This document shows, piece by piece, positions 18,953-31,037 of a DNA stretch of 64,000 nt. This DNA comes from Pseudomonas sp. ADAK18. GTDB taxonomy: Bacteria; Pseudomonadota; Gammaproteobacteria; Pseudomonadales; Pseudomonadaceae. The translations under genes and the position numbers were made by a program. The DNA is taken from assembly GCF_012935695.1 (NCBI RefSeq), contig NZ_CP052859.1, positions 3,079,001 through 3,143,000 on the forward strand, in the 5' to 3' direction. A model generated the notes under the pieces. It saw only the letters and a program-made list of their open reading frames with translations. It did not search any database and was not told where the DNA came from. The number at the start of each line of letters is the position of its first letter. Position 1 is the first letter of the stretch.

Positions 18953-19156
18953 CACTCTCTTGATCAAATGCCGACGTGGGCGTTGATCATAGGACGCTCT
19001 TGAACCGGGGTATAGCCTTGAACCGCAGTAAATGGCCCGGCATAGAGCAAACAAGTTGGACACACACGACCATTGGTCAATAGCACGCAACGGTACGCTG
19101 GCTAGACTGTCCATAACAGACAGTGTGTGCCCTGCACAGGGCAAAAGGAGGCACTC

Positions 19157-19318
19157 ATGAGCCTGACGACAACGATTTTCCTACTGGTATGCGGCTGGCT
19201 TTCAGTGGCCGGCGCCATGCTGTGGGGTGTACTGCGTGTCACCCGCCGACACCATCATCCACAGGTAAAACCTGCGGCACCCGACAAGTCACACAAACCC
19301 GCCGTGCACCACGCCTGA
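19157..19318 (+). CDS. small single-TM protein with His-rich tail (53 aa)
   Basis: A strong AAAGGAGG Shine-Dalgarno precedes the ATG at 19157. Residues 5-26 form one hydrophobic segment, followed by a basic, His-rich, cytoplasmic-type tail (RRHHHP..., VHHA). It is convergent with the lipoprotein gene, only 7 bp from its stop. Function not recognised. Confidence 0.65.
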   Translation: MSLTTTIFLLVCGWLSVAGAMLWGVLRVTRRHHHPQVKPAAPDKSHKPAVHHA

Positions 19319-19325
19319 CCCGGCC

Positions 19326-19736
19326 TCAACCCGGCATGCAGTTGAAATCCTGGGTGCGCGCCACTTCCTTGCCATGCCCATCCATAAGTTCGGCCCGTAC
19401 GGTGGTACCCAGGCTTGATTCCACCAAGGTGTAATGCTCACCGGCCTTGAAACCCTTGTAGTCGACATGGCCCAGGCAGTCCTGCTGATTGTCGTCACCC
19501 GCCTCTTCTTCAAACAAGGTCACGTCGAGACGATGGGCGCCGGGTTTGACTTCAAAATAACGACCATCATCAATGCGCTTACCGTCCACCCGCTCGGCCA
19601 TCAAGTCGTTGGGCGCTTCCTCTTGCAGGCCAATCCAGGCTTCACTCGGGTCCGGCTGCGGCATTGGGCCTGCGCAGGCCGACAACAGCAGGACCGCACT
19701 CAGGGCCGGGATCAACAACAAGGGTTTCAGAGACAT
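19326..19736 (-). CDS. small lipoprotein
   Basis: The protein has 136 aa. Signal peptide with lipobox (LLLSAC, Cys about residue 20) and a short beta-rich domain (DGRYFEVKPGAHRLDVTLFEE), resembling small outer-membrane lipoproteins that bind surfaces or assist assembly. Two Cys (CLGH and a Cys near the C-terminus) could form a disulfide. The start was placed at MSLKPLL because an upstream Met would spoil the signal peptide. Confidence 0.7.
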   Translation of the reverse strand: MSLKPLLLIPALSAVLLLSACAGPMPQPDPSEAWIGLQEEAPNDLMAERVDGKRIDDGRYFEVKPGAHRLDVTLFEEEAGDDNQQDCLGHVDYKGFKAGEHYTLVESSLGTTVRAELMDGHGKEVARTQDFNCMPG

Positions 19737-19951
19737 GGCAGAACTCCAGAAGGACAATATTGAACGGGCAAAAGGTGCCTCGTCCGAACGGTATCCAGCT
19801 TGTTACTGCCACCATTGTTGAACAAATGAATACATATGAAAGGATCTTCAGGCATTACCTAAAACTTCCTTCACTTAGCTGAAAGGTGCGTGTTAGGTGG
19901 GTCGGGCAAGACTGCCGGGGTTTGCAATCCAACTCCTTTGGAGGTTACGGC

Positions 19952-22900
19952 ATGCTCGGGCTGGTAAAGACCGCACTGCTCAAGCCCTACACGTTTATCG
20001 TGCTGGCGATTTTCATCTGCATCATCGGGCCCATGGCGGCCTTGCGTACCCCCACTGATGTATTTCCCGATATCGGCATCCCGGTGGTGGCGGTGGTTTG
20101 GCAGTACAACGGCCTGTCGCCGGACGCCATGGCCGGCCGGGTGATCTACACCTACGAACGCTCCCTGAGTACCACGGTCAACGACATCGAACACATCGAG
20201 TCTCAGTCGTTGCCAGGCATGGGCATCGTGAAGATCTTCTTCCAGCCCGGCGTCGACATCCGCACCGCCAACGCCCAAGTAACCGCGGTGTCACAAACCG
20301 TACTCAAGCAAATGCCGCCTGGCATTACCCCGCCACTGATCCTTAATTACAGCGCGTCGACGGTGCCAATCCTGCAGATGGCGTTCTCCAGCCCGACGCT
20401 CTCCGAGGCGAAGATCCGCGACCTGGTGCAGAACAATATCCGCCTGCCCCTGAGCGCCCTGCCCGGCCTGGCCATGCCTACCCCCATGGGCGGCAAGCAA
20501 CGCCAGATCACCCTCGACCTCGACCCACAAGCCTTGGCCGCCAAGGGTCTGTCCGCCCAGGACGTGGGCAACGCGCTGGCCTTGCAGAACCAGATCATTC
20601 CCGTGGGCACCGCCAAGCTCGGCCCCAATGAATACACGATCCTGCTCAACAACAGTCCCAAAGCCATTGATGAGCTGAACGACCTGCCGATCAAGACCGT
20701 CGACGGCGCAATCATCACCATCGGCCAAGTGGCTCATGTGCGTGATGGCTCGCCTCCGCAGACCAACATTGTGCGGGTCGACGGCCATCGCGCCGTGCTG
20801 ATGCCGGCGCTGAAAAACGGCAGCATCTCCACGCTGTCGATCATCGACGGCATTCGCCAGATGCTACCGCGTATCAATGAAACCCTGCCGCCGTCGCTGA
20901 AGACTTCGCTGCTGGGTGATGCGTCGGTATTCGTCAAACAGTCGGTGGGCAGCGTTGCCCAGGAAGGCATCATCGCGGCGCTGCTGACCAGTGCGATGAT
21001 CCTGCTGTTCCTCGGCAGCTGGCGCTCAACCTTGATCATCACCGCCTCGATTCCGCTCGCCGTATTGTCGGCCATCGCCCTCTTGGCAGTCAGCGGCCAG
21101 ACCCTCAACGTCATGACCCTCGGCGGACTGGCGCTGGCGGTGGGGATCCTGGTGGACGACGCCACGGTGACCATCGAGAACATCAACTGGCACCTGGAAC
21201 AAGGCAAGACGGTGAAGACCGCGATCCTCGACGGTGCCAAACAGATCGTCGGCCCGGCGTTCGTATCCTTGCTGTGTATCTGCATCGTGTTTGTGCCGAT
21301 GTTCATGCTGCAAGGCATCGCCGGCTACCTGTTCCGGCCGATGGCCCTGGCGGTGATCTTTGCCATGGCCAGTTCGTTCATTCTGTCGCGAACGCTGGTG
21401 CCGACGTTGGCGATGTACCTGCTCAAGCCCCATGCGCCGGAGCAAGGCCAGGGCCACCACCCGGAAGATGAATTCATCAACCATCACGAAGGTGAACAGC
21501 ACAAGCCCCAGCGCCACGCAGCCCTGCAGGCGGTATTGAATTTTCAGCAGGGTTTCGAGCGCCGCTTCTCCAACGTGCGCGATGTTTACCATGGCCTGCT
21601 GACTCTGGCCCTGGGTTATCGCAAGCGCTTTATCGTCGGCTTCCTGGCTTGCGTCCTCGCCTCATTCCTGCTGCTGCCAAGCCTGGGCCAGGACTTTTTC
21701 CCGGCCACTGATGCCGGCGCGCTGGCGATGCATGTACGCCTGCCTTTAGGCACACGGATCGAGGAAAGCGCCGCCGCCTTTGACCGAATCGAAGCGCGAA
21801 TCCGCGAGATTATTCCGGCGGAACAACTGGACACCATCGTCGATAACATCGGGATTCCCTTGAGCGGGATCGACATGGCCTACAGCAGCAGCGGCACTAT
21901 CGGCCCGCAGGACGGCGACATCCAAGTCAGCCTCAAGGCCGACCACAGCCCCACTGCCGACTACGTGAAAAAACTCCGTGAAGCCCTGCCTGAAAGTTTC
22001 CCCGGCAGTCATTTCGCGTTCTTGCCGGCGGACATCAGTAGCCAGATCCTCAACTTCGGCGCACCGGCCCCGTTGGACGTGAAGATTTCCGGGCGCAGTG
22101 ACGAAGAAAACCGTGCCTATGCCCTGGAACTGGAGCGCCGACTGCAGCATGTGCCGGGCATTGCTGACCTGCGCATCCAACAGTCCACCGGCTATCCGTC
22201 GCTGCAAGTCAACGTGGATCGCATGCGCGCCAATGGGCTGGGCATTACCGAGCGCGACGTGACCAACAGCATGGTCGCGTCACTGGCCGGCAGCTCGCAA
22301 ACAGCACCGACCTTCTGGCTCAACCCGGCCAACGGCGTGTCCTATTCGATCGTCGCCGCGACACCGCAATACCGTCTCGACAGCTTGCCGTCACTGGAAG
22401 CCTTGCCGGTCACCGGTGCCGATGGGCAGTCGCAAATCCTCGGCGGCGTAGCAACCATTTCCCGCGTGCAAAGCCCGGCGGTGGTCACCCACTACAACAT
22501 CGAACCGACCCTGGACCTGTACGCCAACGTACAAGGCCGCGACCTCGGCGGCGTCGCCCGTGACGTGCAAAAAATCCTCGATGACACCGCCTCCATGCGC
22601 CCCAAAGGCGCGACCATCAGCCTCCACGGGCAGATCGACGCCCTGCATGAAGCCTTCAACGGTTTGAGCTTCGGCCTGTTGGGCGCAGTGGTGCTGATCT
22701 ACCTGTTGATCGTGGTGAACTTCCAGTCGTGGGTCGACCCGTTTGTGATCATCACCGCCCTTCCTGCAGCGCTCGCCGGGATCGTGTGGATGCTGTTTCT
22801 AAGCGGCACCTCGCTGTCGGTGCCGGCGCTGACGGGGGCCATTCTGTGTATGGGGGTGGCCACCGCCAACTCGATTCTGGTGGTGAGCTTCTGTCGAGAG

Positions 22901-23173
22901 CGTCTGGCCGAACACGGCGATGCCTTGAAGGCCGCGCTGGAGGCCGGCTACACCCGTTTCCGCCCGGTGTGCATGACGGCGCTGGCGATGATCATCGGCA
23001 TGCTGCCCCTGGCCTTGTCCGAGGAGCAGAACGCCCCGCTGGGCCGGGCCGTCATCGGCGGCCTGATCCTCGCCACCACCGCCACCCTGCTGTTTGTTCC
23101 CGTGGTCTTCAGCCTGGTCCACGGTCGCCATCCTACTCGTGCTGTTGCTGGAGAAACCTCACATGTCGTCTGA
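19952..23173 (+). CDS. RND efflux transporter, inner-membrane pump
   Basis: The protein has 1073 aa, AcrB-family size. It has an N-terminal TM1 (LLKPYTFIVLAIFI), PTDVFPDI, a large periplasmic porter domain, a TM2-6 block (about residues 330-480) with LAVGILVDDATVTIENI (the TM4 proton-relay Asp pair), a second periplasmic loop and TM8-12. A His/Glu-rich cytoplasmic loop (about residues 500-540) precedes TM7. It resembles the cluster of multidrug or aromatic-compound exporters. First gene of a tripartite operon; the 5' end carries GGAGG upstream of ATG 19952. No regulator gene adjoins. Substrate unknown. Confidence 0.93.
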   Translation: MLGLVKTALLKPYTFIVLAIFICIIGPMAALRTPTDVFPDIGIPVVAVVWQYNGLSPDAMAGRVIYTYERSLSTTVNDIEHIESQSLPGMGIVKIFFQPGVDIRTANAQVTAVSQTVLKQMPPGITPPLILNYSASTVPILQMAFSSPTLSEAKIRDLVQNNIRLPLSALPGLAMPTPMGGKQRQITLDLDPQALAAKGLSAQDVGNALALQNQIIPVGTAKLGPNEYTILLNNSPKAIDELNDLPIKTVDGAIITIGQVAHVRDGSPPQTNIVRVDGHRAVLMPALKNGSISTLSIIDGIRQMLPRINETLPPSLKTSLLGDASVFVKQSVGSVAQEGIIAALLTSAMILLFLGSWRSTLIITASIPLAVLSAIALLAVSGQTLNVMTLGGLALAVGILVDDATVTIENINWHLEQGKTVKTAILDGAKQIVGPAFVSLLCICIVFVPMFMLQGIAGYLFRPMALAVIFAMASSFILSRTLVPTLAMYLLKPHAPEQGQGHHPEDEFINHHEGEQHKPQRHAALQAVLNFQQGFERRFSNVRDVYHGLLTLALGYRKRFIVGFLACVLASFLLLPSLGQDFFPATDAGALAMHVRLPLGTRIEESAAAFDRIEARIREIIPAEQLDTIVDNIGIPLSGIDMAYSSSGTIGPQDGDIQVSLKADHSPTADYVKKLREALPESFPGSHFAFLPADISSQILNFGAPAPLDVKISGRSDEENRAYALELERRLQHVPGIADLRIQQSTGYPSLQVNVDRMRANGLGITERDVTNSMVASLAGSSQTAPTFWLNPANGVSYSIVAATPQYRLDSLPSLEALPVTGADGQSQILGGVATISRVQSPAVVTHYNIEPTLDLYANVQGRDLGGVARDVQKILDDTASMRPKGATISLHGQIDALHEAFNGLSFGLLGAVVLIYLLIVVNFQSWVDPFVIITALPAALAGIVWMLFLSGTSLSVPALTGAILCMGVATANSILVVSFCRERLAEHGDALKAALEAGYTRFRPVCMTALAMIIGMLPLALSEEQNAPLGRAVIGGLILATTATLLFVPVVFSLVHGRHPTRAVAGETSHVV

Positions 23174-24329
23174 TCACAAACCCTCGCGCAAGCGTCTGAT
23201 GCTCATGGGTGTTGGCGGCCTGACCCTGGCCGCCCTGTTGGTCGCCAACGGCCTGCACGCCCGCACGATGCACGAAAAAGCCGTCACCGCCTGGACCGAA
23301 ACCGCCGCAATACCGCAAGTGATGGTGTTCCAGCCCAAACAAAACGTCGCGGGCGACACCCTGCGTTTGCCCGCGCACCTGGAAGCCTGGAGCAAGGCAC
23401 CGATTCATGCGCGGGTCAGCGGTTACCTGAAGGACTGGAAAGTCGATATCGGCGCCCAGGTCAAAGCCGGACAGGTTCTCGCCGAAATCGACAGCCCCGA
23501 CCTTGACCAGCAAGTGGCACAGACCCACGCCCGGTTGATCCAGGAACAGGCCAATGCACGCCTGGCCGAAACCACCGCAACCCGTTGGCAAAACCTGCTG
23601 GCCAGCCATTCGGTGTCCCGTCAGGAAGCCGATGAAAAAACCTCGAATGCCGCCGCGGCCAAAGCCAATGTCCAGGCCGCCGCAGCTGACTACGCACGGC
23701 TCTCGGCGCTGGAAGACTACAAGACCATCCGCGCGCCCTTCGCCGGCGTCATCACCGCACGCAATACCGATATCGGCCAGTTGATCAAGGCCGACAGCGA
23801 CAGCGATCCGGAACTGTTCGACATCGCCGACACCCATCAACTGCGCCTCTATGTGCCGGTGCCGCAGAACTATGCGGCGGTGATTCACCCTGGGCTTGAG
23901 GCACAACTGACGGTCCCCGAGCATCCCGGCGAACACTTCAACGCACAGTTGATGGGCGACTCCACCGCCATCGACCGACGCTCCGGCACCTTGCTTGCCC
24001 AGTTTGTCGCCGACAATCCCGACGGCCAATTGCTGCCCGGTGACTACGCCGAAGCCACCCTGCCGATTCCGGCGGATACCCATGGCGTCAGCATCCCCGC
24101 CAGCTCGCTGATCTTCCGCGCCGAAGGCACTCAGGTTGCCGTGCTGGATGCGAAGAACCATGTACACCTGCAAGACATCCACATCGGCCTGGACCTGGGC
24201 GAACGCCTGGTGATCGACCAAGGCCTAAAACCTGCCGACCGCGTAGTCGACAACCCACCGGATGCCCTGCGTGAAGGTGACTTCGTGCAACTGGCCGACG
24301 CCGGAGGTGCCCATGCGCCCAAGGCTTAA
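23163..24329 (+). CDS. RND periplasmic adaptor (membrane fusion protein)
   Basis: The protein has 388 aa. It has an N-terminal membrane anchor (about residues 13-30), a barrel-sandwich/lipoyl domain split by a helical hairpin (ARVSGYLKDWKVDIGAQVKAGQVLAEIDSP, then Gln/Ala-rich helix), and a matching second half (IRAPFAGVITARNTDIGQLI). The ATG overlaps the pump stop by 11 nt, so translation is coupled. It links the pump to the outer-membrane channel. Confidence 0.93.
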   Translation: MSSDHKPSRKRLMLMGVGGLTLAALLVANGLHARTMHEKAVTAWTETAAIPQVMVFQPKQNVAGDTLRLPAHLEAWSKAPIHARVSGYLKDWKVDIGAQVKAGQVLAEIDSPDLDQQVAQTHARLIQEQANARLAETTATRWQNLLASHSVSRQEADEKTSNAAAAKANVQAAAADYARLSALEDYKTIRAPFAGVITARNTDIGQLIKADSDSDPELFDIADTHQLRLYVPVPQNYAAVIHPGLEAQLTVPEHPGEHFNAQLMGDSTAIDRRSGTLLAQFVADNPDGQLLPGDYAEATLPIPADTHGVSIPASSLIFRAEGTQVAVLDAKNHVHLQDIHIGLDLGERLVIDQGLKPADRVVDNPPDALREGDFVQLADAGGAHAPKA

Positions 24330-25731
24330 ACCCCTCGCCACGCTGGTGTTGCTGGCGCTGCAAGGCTGCTCGATGGCGCCCACCTACACAGTGCCGGCGA
24401 TTGACCTGCCGGCGCGGTACCGCGAACAGACCAGCGATGGCCCGTGGCACAGCGCGCAACCCGCCGACCAACTGGCGCCACAATGGTGGTTGCTGTATCA
24501 AGACCCGCGCCTGGATGACCTGCAACAACAACTGCTGAAGGTCAACCCTGATTTGGCCGCGGCGCTGGCACATTTCGATGCGTCCCAGGCGTATGCCAGC
24601 CAATTGCATGCTGGATTGTTCCCGCAGATCACTGCCAGTGCGCAGCCGTTGCGCCAGCGCCAGTCGGACAGTCGGCCACTGCGCGGTGATACTCAGCCTT
24701 CGGTGTACAACAGCAACACCGCCGGTTTCTCCCTGAGCTACGACTTGGATCTGTGGGGCAAGATCCGCAACCAGGTAGCGGCCGGTGACGCCCAGGCCCA
24801 GGCGTCCGACGATGACCTGGCGGTGGCACGTCTGAGCCTGCAACATCAACTGGCGACGCTGTATGTGCAGCTTAATGGGCTGGATGCGCAGAGCCGAATT
24901 CTCAGCAAATCCCTGGATGATTTCGGCCAGGCGTTGCAACTGACCCGCAGCCGTTACGAGGGCCAGATCGCCTCGGAACTGGACCTGACTCGCGCGCAAA
25001 GCCAACTGGCCGAAGCCGAGGCGCAACTGGATGATGTGCGTGGTCAGCGCAACCTTACCGAGCATGCGATTGGTGAGTTGGTGGGCGTGTCAGCCAGTGA
25101 CTTCCAACTGCCGCCGAGCCAGCAACTGATCGCACTGCCGGGTATTCCGCAACAGCTGCCAAGTCATCTGCTGCAACGTCGACCCGATATTGCGGCGGCG
25201 GAACGGCGGGTGTTTGCAGCCAACGCCAATATCGGCGTAGCCAAGGCGGCGTGGTACCCGGACTTCAGTTTGACCGGGTTGATTGGCGGGCAAACCCAAG
25301 GCGTCGGCAACTTGTTCTCAGCGGCGAATCGGTACTGGGCGCTGGGGCCGTTGGTCAATCTGCCGATCTTCGACGGTGGACGGTTGAGTGCCAACGAACG
25401 TCAGGCCAAGGCCGAGTTTGAGGAAGCTTCAGCGCATTACCGCAGCCAGGTTTTACGGGCGGTGCGCGAGGTGGAAGATAACCTGGCGCAGTTGCGAGAT
25501 TTGCAGCAGGAAGCGCTGGATGAACAGGCCGCGGCGAATGCAGCGGAGCACACTCAGGCACTGGCGATGAACAGCTATGAAGCGGGTGCGGTGAGTTATC
25601 TGGACGTGGTGACGGCGCAGACGGCGGCGTTGCAGGCGCAGCGTACGTTGCAGGCGGTGCAGACGCGGCAGTTGCAGGCGAGTGTCGGGTTGGTCACGGC
25701 GCTGGGTGGCGGTTGGCAACCTGGCACCTGA
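24313..25731 (+). CDS. RND outer-membrane channel lipoprotein (NodT family)
   Basis: The protein has 472 aa. Signal peptide with lipobox (ALQGC, Cys about residue 20) and the two OEP repeats typical of OprM/NodT-type factors (WWLLYQDPRLDDLQQQLL; the second half with RRPDIAAAERRVFAANANIGVAKAAWYPDFSL and NLPIFDGGRL). It overlaps the adaptor gene by 17 nt. Third and last gene of the efflux operon. Confidence 0.93.
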   Translation: MRPRLKPLATLVLLALQGCSMAPTYTVPAIDLPARYREQTSDGPWHSAQPADQLAPQWWLLYQDPRLDDLQQQLLKVNPDLAAALAHFDASQAYASQLHAGLFPQITASAQPLRQRQSDSRPLRGDTQPSVYNSNTAGFSLSYDLDLWGKIRNQVAAGDAQAQASDDDLAVARLSLQHQLATLYVQLNGLDAQSRILSKSLDDFGQALQLTRSRYEGQIASELDLTRAQSQLAEAEAQLDDVRGQRNLTEHAIGELVGVSASDFQLPPSQQLIALPGIPQQLPSHLLQRRPDIAAAERRVFAANANIGVAKAAWYPDFSLTGLIGGQTQGVGNLFSAANRYWALGPLVNLPIFDGGRLSANERQAKAEFEEASAHYRSQVLRAVREVEDNLAQLRDLQQEALDEQAAANAAEHTQALAMNSYEAGAVSYLDVVTAQTAALQAQRTLQAVQTRQLQASVGLVTALGGGWQPGT

Positions 25732-25808
25732 TACTGCTCTCAGGCCCCCTCAGTTCTAAATGTGAGAAAGAGTTTACTCCCAATAGCGGCGGCGTCCCTT
25801 CTGACCCC

Positions 25809-25893
25809 ATCGGGAGCAAGCCCCCTCCCACATTTTGATTGATGTTCGACATGACAACGCGGTCAACTGTGGGGCGCTTGCTCCCCCTCACAT
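25809..25893. repeat. REP-doublet-like inverted repeat
   Basis: Two inverted copies of a cgggagcaagcc..ctcccaca-type unit, partly degenerate (right arm reads ctgtggggcgcttgctcccc). It lies between the convergent efflux operon and the amidohydrolase gene. Confidence 0.7.
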
Positions 25894-25906
25894 GTTTTAC
25901 TGCATT

Positions 25907-27190
25907 TCAGGCGGCGAGTTTCCCACTGGCAATCGCCGCCGACGCCGCGACCATAGCCCGCAACAACACCGCACACCCCGCCGCCAAATCATCCGGCGCG
26001 GCGTTCTCGATTTCGTTGTGGCTGATACCCCCTTCACACGGCACGAAAATCATCCCCGCTGGACCGAGTTCAGCCACGAAGATCGCGTCATGCCCTGCCC
26101 CGCTGACGATATCCATGTTCGATAGCCCCAAGCCGTTGGCCGCATTGCGCACGGCATCCACGCAGCCTTTGTCAAAGTACAGCGGCGGGAAGTCGGCAGT
26201 CGGAACCATCTCGAATGTGAGCCCGTGTTTGGCGCAGGTGTCGTCGATCACCTTGCGCACCTGGGCAATCATCGAGTCAAGCCGCGCCGGTTCCAGGTGG
26301 CGGAAGTCCAGGGTCATGCGCACTTCGCCGGGGATGACATTGCGTGAGCCGGGATACGCTTGCAGGCAACCGACGGTGCCACAGGCGTGAGGTTGATGCC
26401 CCAGCGCAGCAGCGTTGACCGCCGCGACCACAGCTGCGGCGCCTACCAGGGCATCCTTGCGCAGGTGCATAGGCGTCGGGCCGGCATGGGCTTCCACCCC
26501 GCGCAACTTGAGATCGAACCATTTCTGGCCCAGGGCGCCAAGCACCACGCCGATGGTCTTCTTCTCATCCTCAAGAATCGGCCCCTGTTCGATATGCGCT
26601 TCAAAATACGCGCCCACCTTGTGCCCGCTGACCGGACGTGTGCCGGCATAGCCAATCGCATTCAACGCATCACCGACGGTCACGCCGTCAGCGTCGGTCT
26701 TGGCCAGGGTGTCGGCCAAGGTGAATTTCTCGGCGAACACGCCGGAACCCATCATGCACGGTGGAAAGCGCGAGCCTTCTTCGTTGGTCCACACCACCAC
26801 TTCCAGCGGGGCTTCGGTTTCGATATTGAGGTCGTTGAGGGTGCGCAACACCTCCACGCCGGCCAGCACGCCGAAGCAGCCGTCGAACTTGCCACCGGTG
26901 GGTTGGGTGTCTATGTGGCTGCCGGTCATGACTGGCGGCAACTTGGGATTACGCCCAGGACGGCGGGCGAAGATATTGCCCACGCCATCGATGGTCACGG
27001 TACAGCCTGCCTCTTCGCACCACTTCACAAACAGGTCACGGGCTTGGCGGTCGAGGTCGGTCAGGGCCAGGCGGCAGACACCCCCTTTGGGCGTGGCGCC
27101 GAGTTTGGCCAGTTCCATCAGGGACAGCCACAAACGATCGCGGTTGATGTGCTGATGGGTGGATTGCAGAACGTCTGTGGCAGCGTTCAT
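25907..27190 (-). CDS. N-carbamoyl-beta-alanine / ureido-acid amidohydrolase (M20/HyuC family)
   Basis: The protein has 427 aa, full length for this di-metal amidohydrolase family. The metal-binding motifs GSHIDTQPTGGKFDG and NEEGSRFPP are intact, and a dimerisation region lies in the middle (EAHAGPTPM). In this neighbourhood (NCS1 permease, dihydropyrimidinase, dihydropyrimidine dehydrogenase) the likely reaction is the last step of reductive pyrimidine catabolism, N-carbamoyl-beta-alanine to beta-alanine, CO2 and ammonia. Allantoate or other N-carbamoyl acids are possible alternatives. Confidence 0.88.
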   Translation of the reverse strand: MNAATDVLQSTHQHINRDRLWLSLMELAKLGATPKGGVCRLALTDLDRQARDLFVKWCEEAGCTVTIDGVGNIFARRPGRNPKLPPVMTGSHIDTQPTGGKFDGCFGVLAGVEVLRTLNDLNIETEAPLEVVVWTNEEGSRFPPCMMGSGVFAEKFTLADTLAKTDADGVTVGDALNAIGYAGTRPVSGHKVGAYFEAHIEQGPILEDEKKTIGVVLGALGQKWFDLKLRGVEAHAGPTPMHLRKDALVGAAAVVAAVNAAALGHQPHACGTVGCLQAYPGSRNVIPGEVRMTLDFRHLEPARLDSMIAQVRKVIDDTCAKHGLTFEMVPTADFPPLYFDKGCVDAVRNAANGLGLSNMDIVSGAGHDAIFVAELGPAGMIFVPCEGGISHNEIENAAPDDLAAGCAVLLRAMVAASAAIASGKLAA

Positions 27191-27253
27191 GGGGATCTCC
27201 TCAGGCTGTATTTCTTATGAGTTGATTCAAGTCAAACTGTGCAAACCCGATCA

Positions 27254-27344
27254 AATGTGGGAGCTGGCTTGCCTGCGATGGCATCACCTCGGTGTCACTG
27301 AAATACCGAGCTGCCCGCATCGCAGGAAAGCCAGCTCCCACATT
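27254..27344. repeat. REP-doublet (inverted pair)
   Basis: AATGTGGGAGCTGGCTTGCC with its near-perfect inverted partner about 40 nt to the right. It lies between the permease stop and the amidohydrolase start, both on the minus strand, and could act as a weak transcription stop or mRNA-stability element. Confidence 0.85.
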
Positions 27345-27352
27345 GACCGTGT

Positions 27353-28840
27353 TCACAAGGGTGTTTTCACGGCAACCGGGCTGGCCCCGCGCTTCATGCA
27401 CAGGCCGTAATACAACAACCCGCCCAACGCCGAGCCGGTGAACCAGCCGTAGCTGTAGAACCAGCTGAATGCATCACTGCCCAGCGACAACAACGTCAGC
27501 ACCACCGGTACGCCGAAGGCGATAAAGCCGTACCAGTTCCACGCCGGGTATACGTCGTCGCGGTATAAACCGGCCAGGTCCAGTTGCTGTTTCTTGATGA
27601 TGAAATAATCCACCACCATGATCCCGGCGATCGGCCCTAAGAGGCTTGAATAACCCAGCAGCCAGTTGGAATAGACGGTTTCCAGGCTGACGTTGGAGAC
27701 GATCAGCCCAAGCTTCTTCAGCAGTTCATGCCCCATCAGCGCCAACCCGACCAGGCCGGTGAGAATCACTGCGGTGGTGCGGTTGATCAGCTTGGGCGCG
27801 ATATTCTGGAAGTCGTTGGTGGGCGAGACGATGTTCGCCGCCGTGTTGGTGGACAAGGTGGCGATGATGATCAGTGCCATGGCCACGGCCACCCACACCG
27901 GGCTTTGGATATGACCGATCAGGGTCACGGGATCGGAGACGCTGACGCCCACCAGTTTTACCGAAGCCGCGGTCATGATCACGCCGAGGGCGGCGAACAG
28001 GAACATGGTCAGCGGCAAGCCGAAAATCTGCCCGAGGATCTGGTCTTTCTGGCTTTTGGCGTAGCGGCTGAAGTCAGGAATGTTCAACGACAAGGTGGCC
28101 CAGAAACCGACCATCGCCGTCAACCCGGCCATGAAGTAACTGGTGACGCTGGCACCCTCCGGCCGCTTGGGCGGGATCGCCATCAGTTCCGTCAGGGATA
28201 CGTTGGGCAAGGCCCATACCAGTAGGCCGATACCCACAGCCACCAGCAACGGAGCAGACAGGGTTTCCAGCCATTTGATCGACTCGGCGCCGCGTAACAC
28301 CACCCACAGGTTCAGGGTCCAGAAGACCATGAAACCAATCACTTCACCGGTGCCGCCCAATGACTTCCAGCCCTCGAAAATCGAGCCGAGAAACAAGTGG
28401 ATCGCCAGCCCGCCAAACATGGTCTGGATGCCGAACCAGCCGCACGCCACCAGGGCGCGGATCAGGCACGGCACGTTGGAGCCGATCACCCCGAAGGAGG
28501 AGCGCAACAACACCGGGAACGGAATGCCGTACTTGGTGCCGGCGAAGGCGTTGAGGGTCAGGGGAATAAGCACAACCAGATTGGCCAGCAGGATGGCCAG
28601 CAGCGCTTCCCCCACCGACAAACCGAAATAGGCGGTCAGCACGCCGCCCAGTGTGTAGGTCGGCACGCAGATCGACATGCCGATCCACAGCGCGGTGATG
28701 TGCCACTTGTTCCAGGTTCGTTCGTGCACCTTGGTCGGTGCGATGTCGTGGTTATAACGGGGGCTGTCGAGGACGTCGGGGCCGGCGTCGAGTTCGTACA
28801 GGCCGTCGCGTTCGGTGACTTGCGATCTGTTCTGTTGCAT
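27353..28840 (-). CDS. NCS1-family nucleobase permease
   Basis: The protein has 495 aa with about 12 TM segments. The N-terminal consensus (DVLDSPRYNHDIAPT, WNKWHITALWIG) and ALVACGWFGIQTMFGG are NCS1 signatures (cytosine, uracil, hydantoin, allantoin, thiamine). Set in a pyrimidine-degradation cluster, uracil or a dihydropyrimidine is the likely substrate. It is divergent from the dihydropyrimidinase gene across a 601-bp gap. Confidence 0.9.
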   Translation of the reverse strand: MQQNRSQVTERDGLYELDAGPDVLDSPRYNHDIAPTKVHERTWNKWHITALWIGMSICVPTYTLGGVLTAYFGLSVGEALLAILLANLVVLIPLTLNAFAGTKYGIPFPVLLRSSFGVIGSNVPCLIRALVACGWFGIQTMFGGLAIHLFLGSIFEGWKSLGGTGEVIGFMVFWTLNLWVVLRGAESIKWLETLSAPLLVAVGIGLLVWALPNVSLTELMAIPPKRPEGASVTSYFMAGLTAMVGFWATLSLNIPDFSRYAKSQKDQILGQIFGLPLTMFLFAALGVIMTAASVKLVGVSVSDPVTLIGHIQSPVWVAVAMALIIIATLSTNTAANIVSPTNDFQNIAPKLINRTTAVILTGLVGLALMGHELLKKLGLIVSNVSLETVYSNWLLGYSSLLGPIAGIMVVDYFIIKKQQLDLAGLYRDDVYPAWNWYGFIAFGVPVVLTLLSLGSDAFSWFYSYGWFTGSALGGLLYYGLCMKRGASPVAVKTPL

Positions 28841-30881
<2,041 letters not shown>

Positions 30882-30884
30882 GGC

Positions 30885-30977
30885 CGCCATTCGCGAGCAA
30901 GCCCGCTCCCACATTCGACCGCGTTCATCCCGTTGAAATGGGATCGAATGTGGGAGCGGGCTTGCTCGCGAATGGCG
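30885..30977. repeat. REP-doublet, perfect 34-bp inverted repeat
   Basis: Arms 30885-30918 and 30944-30977 are perfect complements (CGCCATTCGCGAGCAAGCCC... and reverse) around a 25-nt loop. It sits in the 156-bp gap between hydA and pydX. Confidence 0.92.
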
Positions 30978-31037
30978 TCGGCACAAGCGACAAAAATGCC
31001 CGTTAGAGGCAATCCAAAAAACCGTGAGGCCACTACC

